Assembly (NCBI GenBank): GCA_964187655.1
Contig: CAXLMP010000103.1
Span: 1 to 64,000 of the forward strand
From: Lentimonas sp002292345
Lineage (GTDB): Bacteria; Verrucomicrobiota; Verrucomicrobiia; Opitutales; Coraliomargaritaceae
DNA length: 64,000 nucleotides
Reading direction: 5' to 3'
The notes beneath the pieces were generated by a model that was not told the DNA's origin, did no database searches, and saw only the letters and a list, made by a program, of their open reading frames with translations. Numbering within the stretch: position 1 is the first letter of the stretch; every line of letters starts with the position of its first letter. A program made the position numbers and the translations under genes. Below, piece by piece: positions 36,706-44,977 of the stretch.

Positions 36706-36793
36706 GTTAGTCGTGGTGGTGGGTTCGAGCTTGCTGGATCTCAAGAAGGGCTAAATGCTAAAATATTAGGTGCGGTCTTTGCAAGCAAAGCCC

Positions 36794-37720
36794 CTACGCA
36801 TCATCAGTAATTCCGAAAATGGCGTTGGCGTAGTTTTTCGCCGAGAAGGGCTGTAGGTCGTCGGGTTGTTCGCCGAGGCCGACGAAGTAAATTGGCAGCT
36901 TCAATTCACGGTAGATGCCGACGAGTGCTCCACCGCGGCTGCTACCGTCGAGCTTAGTGACGATCAGCCCTGTGAGAGGGAAGGTTTCGTTAAAGACGCG
37001 CGCTTGCTCAATCGAGTTGGAGCCAAGACTACCGTCGACGACCAACCAACTGTGGTGTGGCGCTGCGGGGTCTTGTTTCTGGATGACGCGTTTTAATTTT
37101 TCGAGCTCCTTCATTAGGTTGCTCTTGGTATGCAAGCGACCTGCGGTGTCGAGAATCACGATGTCGCGGCCTCGGCTTTTGGCGGCTTCATACGCATCAA
37201 AGGCGACGGCGGCAGAGTCGGCGCCGTGATGGCTGGCGACGATGTCGACCTTCAGCTGATCGGCCCAGTGTTTGATCTGTTCGTTGGCTGCGGCACGGAA
37301 AGTGTCGCACGCGCCAATTAGCAAGCTGTAGCCTTCATTTTGGTACAAGTGCCCGAGCTTGGCGGTAGTGGTCGTCTTCCCAGAGCCGTTGACGCCGATG
37401 AGGCAAATGACTTCGGGCTTGTGCTGGCCGACGTTGACAGTGCCTTCGGAGCCTTCGAGTACTCGAGTGAGTACGGTGGCGCCGATCTTGGCCGCGTCTT
37501 CGCCACGGATTTCCTTGTCGGCTTTGTATGCGGCTTGGATCTCGTCGATGATTTCCTCTACAGTTTCAACGCCGAAATCCGCGGTGTAGAGGGCTTCTTC
37601 GAGTTGATCGAGCGCGTCTGGATCTAGCTTGGCGCCGGAGAAGACGTCATCAAAAGCCTTGTGGAAAGTAGGGGTCTGGCGCTTGAGCCCCTCTTTGAAT
37701 TTTTTAAAGAGACTACGCAT
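36794..37720 (-). CDS. ftsY: Signal recognition particle receptor FtsY
   Basis: A 308-residue SRP GTPase without the long acidic N-terminal domain of E. coli FtsY. The N domain is at about 5-85; the G domain has GVNGSGKTTTTAKLG (P-loop), DTFRAAANEQ, ILDTAGRLHTKSNLM, and TKLDGSSRGGALVG for nucleotide specificity. It docks ribosome-SRP complexes on the membrane. It lies 11 bases after nusB, so is part of a ribH-nusB-ftsY transcript. Confidence 0.95.
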   Translation of the reverse strand: MRSLFKKFKEGLKRQTPTFHKAFDDVFSGAKLDPDALDQLEEALYTADFGVETVEEIIDEIQAAYKADKEIRGEDAAKIGATVLTRVLEGSEGTVNVGQHKPEVICLIGVNGSGKTTTTAKLGHLYQNEGYSLLIGACDTFRAAANEQIKHWADQLKVDIVASHHGADSAAVAFDAYEAAKSRGRDIVILDTAGRLHTKSNLMKELEKLKRVIQKQDPAAPHHSWLVVDGSLGSNSIEQARVFNETFPLTGLIVTKLDGSSRGGALVGIYRELKLPIYFVGLGEQPDDLQPFSAKNYANAIFGITDDA

Positions 37721-37731
37721 CGGTCGATTCC

Positions 37732-38190
37732 TTAGTCCGCTGCTTTACGCAGTGGTCGTGTGATTTTGTCTTTCATTTTATCCAAGATCCCGTTGATGAA
37801 GCGTTTGGAGTCCGGATTTGAAAAGACCTTACTGAGATCGATCGCTTCATTGATGCTGACGATCGGGGGGATGTCGGTGCGATAGAGCAATTCGTAAATG
37901 GCGAGGCGCAGGATGGCGAGATCGACCTTGGCGATTCGATCAAATGTCCAGTTATTGGCGTGTTCGTTGATGTGGCCATCGATAACTTCGACATTTTCAA
38001 TGGTTCCGAGCGCGAGCTCTTCGGCAAAAGCGTAATAGGCGCGATCTTCTTCCTGATTTTCGAAGAACTGGCAGACGTCGTCCGCAAGGACTTTCGGCTT
38101 GTTCGACTCCCATTGGTAGAGGAACTGCACGGTGCACATGCGGTTTTCACGGCGTTGTGAGCGGCGGGTTACTGGTTGGTTGTCTTCCAT
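37732..38190 (-). CDS. nusB: Transcription antitermination protein NusB
   Basis: A 152-residue all-helical protein. SQRRENRMCTVQFLYQWE is the N-terminal RNA-binding helix region; the C-terminal part holds AILRLAIYELLYRTDIPPIVSINEAIDLSKVFSNPDSKRFINGILD, diagnostic of NusB. It binds boxA of rRNA leaders with S10. Its start overlaps the end of ribH by 22 bases, a common ribH-nusB coupling. Confidence 0.95.
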   Translation of the reverse strand: MEDNQPVTRRSQRRENRMCTVQFLYQWESNKPKVLADDVCQFFENQEEDRAYYAFAEELALGTIENVEVIDGHINEHANNWTFDRIAKVDLAILRLAIYELLYRTDIPPIVSINEAIDLSKVFSNPDSKRFINGILDKMKDKITRPLRKAAD

Positions 38191-38645
38191 TTTTGTGTAA
38201 ATTGAGCCATTTCGAGGGCTGCTTGGGCAAATTCTTTACCACGATTGATGGTTTCTCCGGCGCGAGCCTCTGCTTGTGCGCGATCTTTGACGACTAGAAT
38301 GCCGTTAATGACAGGTACTTTTTGAGCAATACTGACGTTGAGTAAGGCAGTGGCAGTACTGTCACCGATGATCTCGTGGTGATTGGTGTCACCAGCGATG
38401 ACGACACCGATCACGATGATGGCGTCGAATTGAGAGTGGTTGGCTACGGCTGAAGCTGCGTAGGGAAGCTCGGCGGCTCCAGGGACACGCTCGATCAGAG
38501 GGGCCTCTGCACCTGCAGCGGTAATTGTGGCACTGGCATGCTGAACGAGTGAGTCGACCAACGCTTCATTATAGCGCGAGGCAATGATAGCAAAGCGCAG
38601 GCCGCTGCCGTCAATTTGTTGGATACTTGGAATGTCGAGACTCAT
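38169..38645 (-). CDS. ribH: 6,7-dimethyl-8-ribityllumazine synthase
   Basis: A 158-residue enzyme of riboflavin synthesis, condensing the pyrimidine intermediate with dihydroxybutanone phosphate. Motifs: FAIIASRYNEALVDSL, the RVPGAAELPYAASAV substrate loop, IVIGVVIAGDTNHHEI with the catalytic histidines, and PVINGILVVKDRAQAEARAG. It normally forms 60-subunit or pentameric shells. It leads the ribH-nusB-ftsY unit; no other rib gene and no FMN riboswitch is visible upstream. Confidence 0.95.
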   Translation of the reverse strand: MSLDIPSIQQIDGSGLRFAIIASRYNEALVDSLVQHASATITAAGAEAPLIERVPGAAELPYAASAVANHSQFDAIIVIGVVIAGDTNHHEIIGDSTATALLNVSIAQKVPVINGILVVKDRAQAEARAGETINRGKEFAQAALEMAQFTQKWKTTNQ

Positions 38646-38660
38646 TAAGAGAGATGACTA

Positions 38661-38770
38661 AGAACGGCGAACCTTGAACATTCAACTTCGAACTTCGCAT
38701 ACCTCTCGTCTGGAGTTGTACGATCTTTAAAAAATCAACAATTCGATGTTGGACGTCCATCCTGCGATGT
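38661..38770. repeat. Intergenic repeat pair between ribH and tgt
   Basis: TTGAACATTCAACTTCGAAC (38674-38693) is made of GAAC/TTCAAC heptamers. ATTCGATGTTGGACGTCC (38741-38758) is a diverged inverted copy. A close relative of the first arm (15 of 18 positions) is found inverted at 44920-44944 in the suf operon. This suggests a dispersed intergenic repeat. The tgt promoter must lie in or near it. Confidence 0.45.
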
Positions 38771-38785
38771 TTTTAGTTCCTCCCT

Positions 38786-39901
38786 ATGTTCACATTGCTA
38801 AAAGAATCCGGATCGGCCCGTCGTGGTGTCCTTAAAACCCGTCATGGGGATATTCAGACTCCGATTTTCATGCCGGTTGGCACTCAGGCGACTGTGAAAG
38901 GGATGACGCCAGCCCAGATTGAAGAGGTCGGATCACAGATTATTTTGGGCAATACTTATCACTTAAATATACGTCCTGGCTCTGATCTGGTAAAAGAAAT
39001 GGGTGGGCTGCATAAATTTATGAACTGGAAGGGCCCGATTTTAACTGATAGCGGTGGCTTCCAAGTATTCAGTCTCTCCAAACTTCGCAAGATCACCGAA
39101 GAGGGCATCGAGTTTCGTTCGCACCTCGATGGGCGTAAGTTGTTTCTCGGACCGAAGAATTGCTTCGAAATTCAGAAGGATCTGGATACGGATATCGCGA
39201 TGGTGCTCGACGAGTGCCCGCCGTATCCATGCGAGCGGGAGGAGTGCGAAGCGGCTGTCGCTCGCACGATTCGCTGGGCGGGTGAGTTTCTAGACCATGC
39301 GACAAACGATGGCTTTTTGGAATCTGGGCACCATGTGTTCGGGATTATTCAGGGCTCTATTTATGATGACTTGCGCCAGCACTGTGGTCGTGAATTGGCA
39401 AAGATGAATTTTCCTGGTTATGCGATTGGCGGAGTCAGTGTCGGTGAGCCAGAAGAAGAGATGATTCGTCAAGTGGCGGCGACTGCTCCGGTGATGCCGA
39501 AGGAAAAGCCGCGCTATGTAATGGGTGTGGGCACGCCTCCGCAGTTATTGAAGATGGTCGGTCTGGGCATGGATATGTTCGACTGTGTGATGCCGACACG
39601 GCTCGCGCGTCATGCCTCTGTGTTTACCCCAGACGGTGTGCTGAACCTCAAGAATGAGAAGTTTAAGCACGATCCGAAGCCAATTATGGAAGCGGATAAT
39701 TACACCTGTAAGAACTTTAGCCGTTCATACTTGCGCCATCTGGTGATGGCAAAGGAGCTACTGGCACACACTTTGTTGTCGATTCACAACACGCATTTTT
39801 TCTTGGATCTGATGGCGCAGGCTCGTGCTCACATTGAGGCAGATGATTATGCGGAGTGGAGCGCTGCATGGATCGCAAGCTACAATGCGGGTGATCAGTA
39901 G
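38786..39901 (+). CDS. tgt: tRNA-guanine transglycosylase
   Basis: A 371-residue TIM-barrel enzyme that swaps guanine at position 34 of tRNAs for a queuosine precursor. LTDSGGFQVFSLSKLRKI holds the catalytic region, GYAIGGVSVGEPEEEM the base site, VMGVGTPPQLLKMVGLGMDMFDCVMPTRLARH the nucleophilic aspartate and tRNA contacts. The zinc site is seen as YTCKNFSRSYLRHLVMAKE; the usual CxCxxC is partly changed (one cysteine clear), so zinc binding may use other ligands. Length is normal. It is a single gene on this strand. Confidence 0.95.
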   Translation: MFTLLKESGSARRGVLKTRHGDIQTPIFMPVGTQATVKGMTPAQIEEVGSQIILGNTYHLNIRPGSDLVKEMGGLHKFMNWKGPILTDSGGFQVFSLSKLRKITEEGIEFRSHLDGRKLFLGPKNCFEIQKDLDTDIAMVLDECPPYPCEREECEAAVARTIRWAGEFLDHATNDGFLESGHHVFGIIQGSIYDDLRQHCGRELAKMNFPGYAIGGVSVGEPEEEMIRQVAATAPVMPKEKPRYVMGVGTPPQLLKMVGLGMDMFDCVMPTRLARHASVFTPDGVLNLKNEKFKHDPKPIMEADNYTCKNFSRSYLRHLVMAKELLAHTLLSIHNTHFFLDLMAQARAHIEADDYAEWSAAWIASYNAGDQ

Positions 39902-39904
39902 GCT

Positions 39905-39967
39905 AAAAAATAGAAGCGGCATCCTGCCGCTTGCACAGTGGATGAGGAAAGCGGCTGGAAGCACGCT
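39905..39967. repeat. Inverted-repeat hairpins between tgt and recO
   Basis: AAGCGGCA-TCC-TGCCGCTT (39914-39932) is a perfect 8-bp hairpin with a T run on the minus strand, able to end the recO transcript. It is followed by AAGCGGCTGGAAGCACGCTT, a second imperfect palindrome reaching the recO stop. The paired GAAGC units look like a REP-type element that also serves as a terminator. Confidence 0.55.
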
Positions 39968-39968
39968 T

Positions 39969-40601
39969 CTACTGTAAACTGCTTGGCAACATTAAGTCAG
40001 TTTCGCGACGGAGCCAGTGGCAGAGGTTACGGCTGATCTGTGCACACGCTTCCAGTTGTTCGGCGGCGGCTGTGTCGGGCGTGGGTGGGTAAATCAATTG
40101 CTTGGCCGGCTCGCGTAAAGTAGCTGGAAGTTGAGGCCACCACGCTTCGCGCACCGGATAGCCTTCGTCTTTAAGTAAGATGTAGATCGCTTTTAGAAAA
40201 ACAATAGCTGGAAGTGCACGCTCGGCGAAGGCGTCTAGGGTACGTTCGGTAATATGGTAGAGCGCTGCGGAATCGCCCATATACGGGCCATTTTGAGCAA
40301 TGAGCGCACAGAAATCCGAGGCGTGTTGAAGTTTGCGATATGATTGGCCGATAGCGCTATGGCGGTGCACGAGTTGGTAGTCTTTAACAAAACGAGCCGT
40401 GCCTTGCTTTGAGGTGTCCAGTTGTATGTCGGCGGTATCGAATAGATCCGGATCGGTACTCTGCGCGCGGTTCTTCGAGAGTCGCTTCAGGCAAAGAAAG
40501 GTGCCGCTTTCAGCGGTGAGAATGTCGATTTTATGAAAGGACTCGCCACTGGCAGCGATGCGCAGCACCAGTGCGCGTTCGGTCACGGCCGGTGCGCTCA
40601 T
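39969..40601 (-). CDS. recO: DNA repair protein RecO
   Basis: A 210-residue protein. The N-terminal OB-like region reads ERALVLRIAASGESFHKIDILTAESGTF, a typical RecO opening, and the later helical part carries 'LIAQNGPYMGDSAALYHITERTLDAFAE' and 'IVFLKAIYILLKDEGYPV'. RecO helps load RecA on SSB-coated DNA with RecR. The zinc cysteines seen in many RecO proteins are absent, as in several other lineages. The start codon overlaps the stop of the DUF502 gene (ATGA). Confidence 0.78.
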   Translation of the reverse strand: MSAPAVTERALVLRIAASGESFHKIDILTAESGTFLCLKRLSKNRAQSTDPDLFDTADIQLDTSKQGTARFVKDYQLVHRHSAIGQSYRKLQHASDFCALIAQNGPYMGDSAALYHITERTLDAFAERALPAIVFLKAIYILLKDEGYPVREAWWPQLPATLREPAKQLIYPPTPDTAAAEQLEACAQISRNLCHWLRRETDLMLPSSLQ

Positions 40602-41269
40602 GCGGTGGCGCTGGCTTCTGCCGGATTGTTAATGAGTACGGCTTCGCCGCTCGCGCTGTTCGGCACTACTGCACCGCCGGAGATGATGAGCTTCATGCCA
40701 TCGGTGATTTCCATGTCCAAGCGTGTGATGTCTTCTTCGGGTAGCATCAGCAAGAAACCACTGGTAGGATTGGGCGTGGTGGGCACGAAAACGTTGACGA
40801 TATGTTCGCCGGTGACGTCTTGCGTCTCGCCTTTTGCGGTGCTGGTGAGGAAACCGAGCACGTAGCAACGTTTGCGCGGATATTCGATGAGGACGACTTC
40901 TTGAAAGACAGCCTTCTTTTGTTGGCTGAAGGTTTGGACGATTTGTTTGACGGAGCGATAGACCGTGCTGATGAAGGGCAATCGATCCAGCAGAAGTTCC
41001 ATGCTATTGAGAAGGATGCGGCCGATAAAGATGCGCGAACCGTAGCCGAGTAAAGTAATGAGCAACAGCACGACCAGCACGGAAATGAACTCAAGGCCGA
41101 CCTGCACAATAGGCATCGATTTGAGCTCGGGATCGAGAAACCAAAAGAAGTATTTACTGGCGGGTGTGCCGATTTTATCGAGCAGGAAGCGGATGGCAAT
41201 TATCGTCACGCCGAGTGGCAGAATGACGACGATGCCTGTGATGAATGCATTTCGTAGAGAGCGTAACAT
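40598..41269 (-). CDS. DUF502-family membrane protein
   Basis: A 223-residue protein with two membrane helices (about 8-28 and 51-76) and a soluble C-terminal domain containing LDRLPFISTVYRSVKQIVQTFS, VVLIEYPRKRCYVLGF and FVPTTPNPTSGFLLMLPEEDI, the standard DUF502 pattern. The family is widespread, function unknown. The start at MLRSLRNAFITG matches the family; the longer frame (to 41455) runs through the promoter gap with the HAD gene. It is in one unit with recO. Confidence 0.9.
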   Translation of the reverse strand: MLRSLRNAFITGIVVILPLGVTIIAIRFLLDKIGTPASKYFFWFLDPELKSMPIVQVGLEFISVLVVLLLITLLGYGSRIFIGRILLNSMELLLDRLPFISTVYRSVKQIVQTFSQQKKAVFQEVVLIEYPRKRCYVLGFLTSTAKGETQDVTGEHIVNVFVPTTPNPTSGFLLMLPEEDITRLDMEITDGMKLIISGGAVVPNSASGEAVLINNPAEASATA

Positions 41270-41387
41270 ATTGAAAATAGACCTGTCAGTGAATTGAAAG
41301 CGAAAATTCTGAGAGTGGCGAGCCTTCATGCTCACAGGCTTAGTGGTTTCGCTTGCTATGCTTGAATTACCCTTCCTATTAGGGGCG

Positions 41388-41966
41388 ATGAAGAACCTGC
41401 ACCACGAGTATGACGGTTTGATTTTCGATCTAGACGGTACTTTGGCTGACACCATGCCGACGCATTTTGCCGCATGGTCTCAGTCGATGGCGGAACATGG
41501 ATTAGTGCTATCTGAGGAGCGTTTCTACGCGCTCGGCGGTGTGCCTGCCTCAGAGATTATTGAGCTGCTCGCTAAAGAGCAGGGCAAGGTCGTTGATGTA
41601 ATCTCGATCGCAGAGGTGAAAGAAACGTTGTTCATGGAGCTGTTGGGCGCGGTGCAACCAGTGATCCCGGTGCAGGCAATTGCCGAGGCTCATTTCGAGC
41701 ATCTGCCGATGGCGATTGCTACCGGCAGCCCCAAATGGGTGGCGGAGCGGATACTCAAGTCGCTGGGGATCCGTGAATGGTTCGGCGCGGTGGTCGGTTC
41801 GGAGTGTGTGAGTAATTCAAAGCCAGCGCCCGATGCCTACTTGCGTGCGGCTCAGTTAATCGGCATCGATCCGCAGCGCTGTCATGCCTTTGAAGATACC
41901 GCACTAGGTATTCAAGCCGCGCAAAATGCAGGCATGGTGGTAGTGAACATTCATACGCTGCTATAA
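41388..41966 (+). CDS. HAD-family phosphatase / beta-phosphoglucomutase-like
   Basis: A 192-residue HAD hydrolase. Motif I is DGLIFDLDGTLADTMP (nucleophile and acid D), motif II is in 'PMAIATGSPKWVAERIL', the lysine of motif III lies in NSKPAPDAYLRAA, and motif IV is HAFEDTALGIQAAQNAGM. A small helical cap lies between about 25 and 85. Members hydrolyse sugar phosphates or isomerise glucose phosphates. The ATG at MKNLHHEYDG is chosen because AGGGG lies just upstream and the earlier frame is not family-like. It is divergent from DUF502. Confidence 0.85.
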   Translation: MKNLHHEYDGLIFDLDGTLADTMPTHFAAWSQSMAEHGLVLSEERFYALGGVPASEIIELLAKEQGKVVDVISIAEVKETLFMELLGAVQPVIPVQAIAEAHFEHLPMAIATGSPKWVAERILKSLGIREWFGAVVGSECVSNSKPAPDAYLRAAQLIGIDPQRCHAFEDTALGIQAAQNAGMVVVNIHTLL

Positions 41967-42033
41967 TAACGCTGGAACTGATTGAGACGAAATCGAAAAG
42001 GCTCTTTTTGTCAGTGACGTGCGAGCGCTTACT

Positions 42034-42693
42034 CTAGCGGCGGCGAATCATCGCAAGGGCAAGTGCGCAGCAACCAAAGAGTAGTGCGTATGTACTGGGT
42101 TCGGGTACGACGGTGAAGCCGATTCTTTCAAGATCATACGCCCCAGACACATGTTTCATGATAAACGCTTCACCTTGGGCTAAAGATATACTTGCAGTTA
42201 TATTACTTGGAGCCGTGAAGTCTGCTATATTTTCGACGACTGTATCATTTAGAAAAGTGCCGAGACTGTTAGCCTCGATCAACAACTCGACGCTTTCCGT
42301 CCCAGTGATTGCATTGAAATCTAAGAATGTGATTTCGATGTCCTCACTGAAAGTAAATGAAATGAACTCATTGCTGTTGTTAATGCCACTACCGCCTTCA
42401 CCTAAACCAGTCGTGGTGACATTTAAAAATCCAGTACCGCTTGTTGCAGCCGTGACAGTTAGCGTTCCGAATGTTGGTATGCTCTGTATTTCAAATTGAG
42501 TGCTGTTGTAGTTTTCGAAACGATCACTTAAAAATGCATTTGTTGAACCTGTCCCTGATCCCAGCAAAAATAAGTTTCCGCCAGATGTAGGAATTTGCGC
42601 ACTATTAAAATTAAGAATTACTGTTTGAGCGAATGTAAGGTTGGCTAATGTGATTAGTATTTTGGCACATAAAAGGGTTTTATTGATTCTCAT
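42034..42693 (-). CDS. PEP-CTERM sorting-signal protein, exported
   Basis: A 219-residue protein with an N-terminal signal peptide (about 1-22) and a C-terminal VPEPSTYALLFGCCALALAM-IRRR, the PEP-CTERM signal: PEP motif, membrane helix, then arginines. This is the substrate tag for exosortase/EpsH. The middle part is rich in S, T, N and G with beta-strand patterns and no domain I recognise. The gene is more AT-rich than its surroundings. No exosortase gene is in the window. The start at MRINKTLL gives the usual signal peptide. Confidence 0.85.
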   Translation of the reverse strand: MRINKTLLCAKILITLANLTFAQTVILNFNSAQIPTSGGNLFLLGSGTGSTNAFLSDRFENYNSTQFEIQSIPTFGTLTVTAATSGTGFLNVTTTGLGEGGSGINNSNEFISFTFSEDIEITFLDFNAITGTESVELLIEANSLGTFLNDTVVENIADFTAPSNITASISLAQGEAFIMKHVSGAYDLERIGFTVVPEPSTYALLFGCCALALAMIRRR

Positions 42694-42811
42694 AGTAACA
42701 AATATATAGATTGGAAATAACAATGTTAAACAACGTCAATATTTGTCAATTTTAAATTAATTTATTAGAGTTTCATTAGACAATTATTTATCTTTCACTC
42801 TCCGTCCGAAT

Positions 42812-42845
42812 GTAGTGTTGGCCGAGTCATCGGCCTCGGCGCTAG
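42812..42845. repeat. Palindromic intergenic element upstream of the PEP-CTERM gene
   Basis: GGCCGA-GTCA-TCGGCC (42820-42835) is a perfect hairpin, framed by TAGTG and CGCTA arms that also pair. There is no T tract, so it is not a classic terminator; REP-like repeat is the best reading. Confidence 0.4.
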
Positions 42846-42910
42846 GGAAGTTCTTTTATTGAAGCCACTTTAATTGAGGTTTCATGCCAGAAGTGTATTC
42901 TCTAGAGACA

Positions 42911-42937
42911 CAAAAACGGGTCGCTTGCGCGACCCGT
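42911..42937 (-). terminator. Terminator of the perR-suf operon
   Basis: ACGGGTCGC pairs with GCGACCCGT around a TTGC loop; on the minus strand it is followed by a TTTTTG tract. It lies 29 bases after the sufT stop. Confidence 0.85.
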
Positions 42938-42965
42938 AAGGTGAAGAGAGTGTCTTTTCGAAAAG

Positions 42966-43514
<549 letters not shown>

Positions 43515-43616
43515 GGAATGAGTGATGGTGAGAGTGAAAGTGCTCCATTCTTAATCTTAATTCATTCTGCTACGAGCGAGGATTAAGAGTAGGAATAAGA
43601 TTAAGATCAGGACTTT

Positions 43617-44912
43617 TTAATGAATTTTCGATTCGAACTTGTTGCGGATGAGTTCGCGCAGGTTATCGGCGAGTTCGTCGCTATCGACTTTCTCGATCAC
43701 TTCCTCGAAAAAGCCGAATACCATGAGCTTCATCGCGTCGCGCTTGGCAATGCCACGCTGCATCATGTAGAATAGCTCTTCGGAATCGACATTACCTGTT
43801 GTGGCACCGTGTGAGCACTTCACATCGTTTGCTAGGATTTCTAGGCCTGGGAGCGCATTGGCCTCGGCGGTTGGGTCGAGGAGCAAGTTACGGTTGGTTT
43901 GATAGGCATCGGTCTGTTGCGCGCCTTCGGCGACTTTGATCAAGCCGGAAAAGATCGTGCGTGCGTTGTCGAGCAATGCATTCTTATACAGCAAGTCGGA
44001 TACAGCATTGCCGGCGTTGTGCGTCTGGAAAGTACGTTGGTCGAACTCCTGCGTCTCTTCGGCGACGGTGAGGGAATACATCTTCACGTCTGCGCCAGGA
44101 CCTTCGATACGTGTTTGATTTTCAAAACGTGCACGTTCAGCACCGATGTTGACGGCGACGTTCTTCACCAATGTGTCGCGCTCGGCAATCGTGGTGTCGA
44201 GTTGGAAGGAGACGGTTTTTTCATTCCAGTCTTGCACGACCTTGCGGAAAACCTTGGCGCCGTTGGCTGCATGGATGTTCGACACCGAGACGTTCAGGGC
44301 TTGGTTCGTTGCAGTTTCGGAGAAGAAAATATCGACCACCGAGGCATTCGAATTAGCCTCTGCAATAATTAATGTATGTGGGAAAACGGCCGCCTTCTCG
44401 CCGCTAGTCCAGTAGTAATTGACGAACGGCTTTTCAATTTCGACGCCCTTAGGGACGAAGAGGATAGAGCCTGCTTTGACAAGCTCTGCGTGTAGGCCGA
44501 AGTATTTTTCTGAACCCAACTCTGTAGATTCTTGAAGAAAGTATTTCTCCATCAACTCGGGGTGCTGTGCAATGGCGTCAAGCACGGGCAAGTAGATGAC
44601 CCCCTGTGCGGCGAGTTGCTCGCTGATACCTTCGAACTGCGCTTGCATATCGTCGGCGAATACGAGTTGACCAGCGCGGTCGCTTACCAGGTTTGAGCGC
44701 TCGACAAGCCCGGTAAGGGTGTCTGCTGTGGGATTTGCTGCAGGGGCAAAGCCGTCGATGCTGAGCTTGCCGACTGAAGCAAATCGCCATCGCTCATCGC
44801 GTGCGGTGGGCGCGGGCAGCATCTCAAATTGAGCTTTGCCGCCGTCGCGGCGGGCACTGAGCCATGCAGGTTGGTTGGTGGTATTTGTTGCTTGTTCCAA
44901 AACTGTAGTCAT
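43617..44912 (-). CDS. sufD: Fe-S cluster assembly protein SufD
   Basis: A 431-residue beta-helix scaffold protein. It has the SufD/SufB core from about 145 (HTLIIAEANSNASVVDIFFSE, AANGAKVFRKVVQDWNE) and the C-terminal region LEILANDVKCSHGATTGNVDSEELFYMMQRGI with the conserved histidine, then FGFFEEVIEKV. With SufB and SufC it forms the scaffold that builds Fe-S clusters. The ATG at MTTVLEQ is used; the longer frame would start with TTG. It follows sufB after 65 bases, where a repeat element lies. Confidence 0.92.
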   Translation of the reverse strand: MTTVLEQATNTTNQPAWLSARRDGGKAQFEMLPAPTARDERWRFASVGKLSIDGFAPAANPTADTLTGLVERSNLVSDRAGQLVFADDMQAQFEGISEQLAAQGVIYLPVLDAIAQHPELMEKYFLQESTELGSEKYFGLHAELVKAGSILFVPKGVEIEKPFVNYYWTSGEKAAVFPHTLIIAEANSNASVVDIFFSETATNQALNVSVSNIHAANGAKVFRKVVQDWNEKTVSFQLDTTIAERDTLVKNVAVNIGAERARFENQTRIEGPGADVKMYSLTVAEETQEFDQRTFQTHNAGNAVSDLLYKNALLDNARTIFSGLIKVAEGAQQTDAYQTNRNLLLDPTAEANALPGLEILANDVKCSHGATTGNVDSEELFYMMQRGIAKRDAMKLMVFGFFEEVIEKVDSDELADNLRELIRNKFESKIH

Positions 44913-44919
44913 TTTTGTA

Positions 44920-44944
44920 TTCAAAGTTGAACGTTCGATGTCCG
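44920..44944. repeat. GAAC/TTCAAC-type repeat copy between sufB and sufD
   Basis: TTCAAAGTTGAACGTTCGAT lies directly upstream of sufD. Reversed, it matches the repeat upstream of tgt at 15 of 18 positions (CGAACGTTCAACTTTGAA against TGAACATTCAACTTCGAA). It sits inside an operon, so it is transcribed. Confidence 0.5.
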
Positions 44945-44977
44945 TAAATCCCTGACCTTACGATCGAGGCCACGGGG

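Noticed and set aside
38646..38785. Possible FMN riboswitch upstream of ribH
   Set aside because: The sequence on the correct side lacks the conserved RFN elements; it is explained by the repeat pair.
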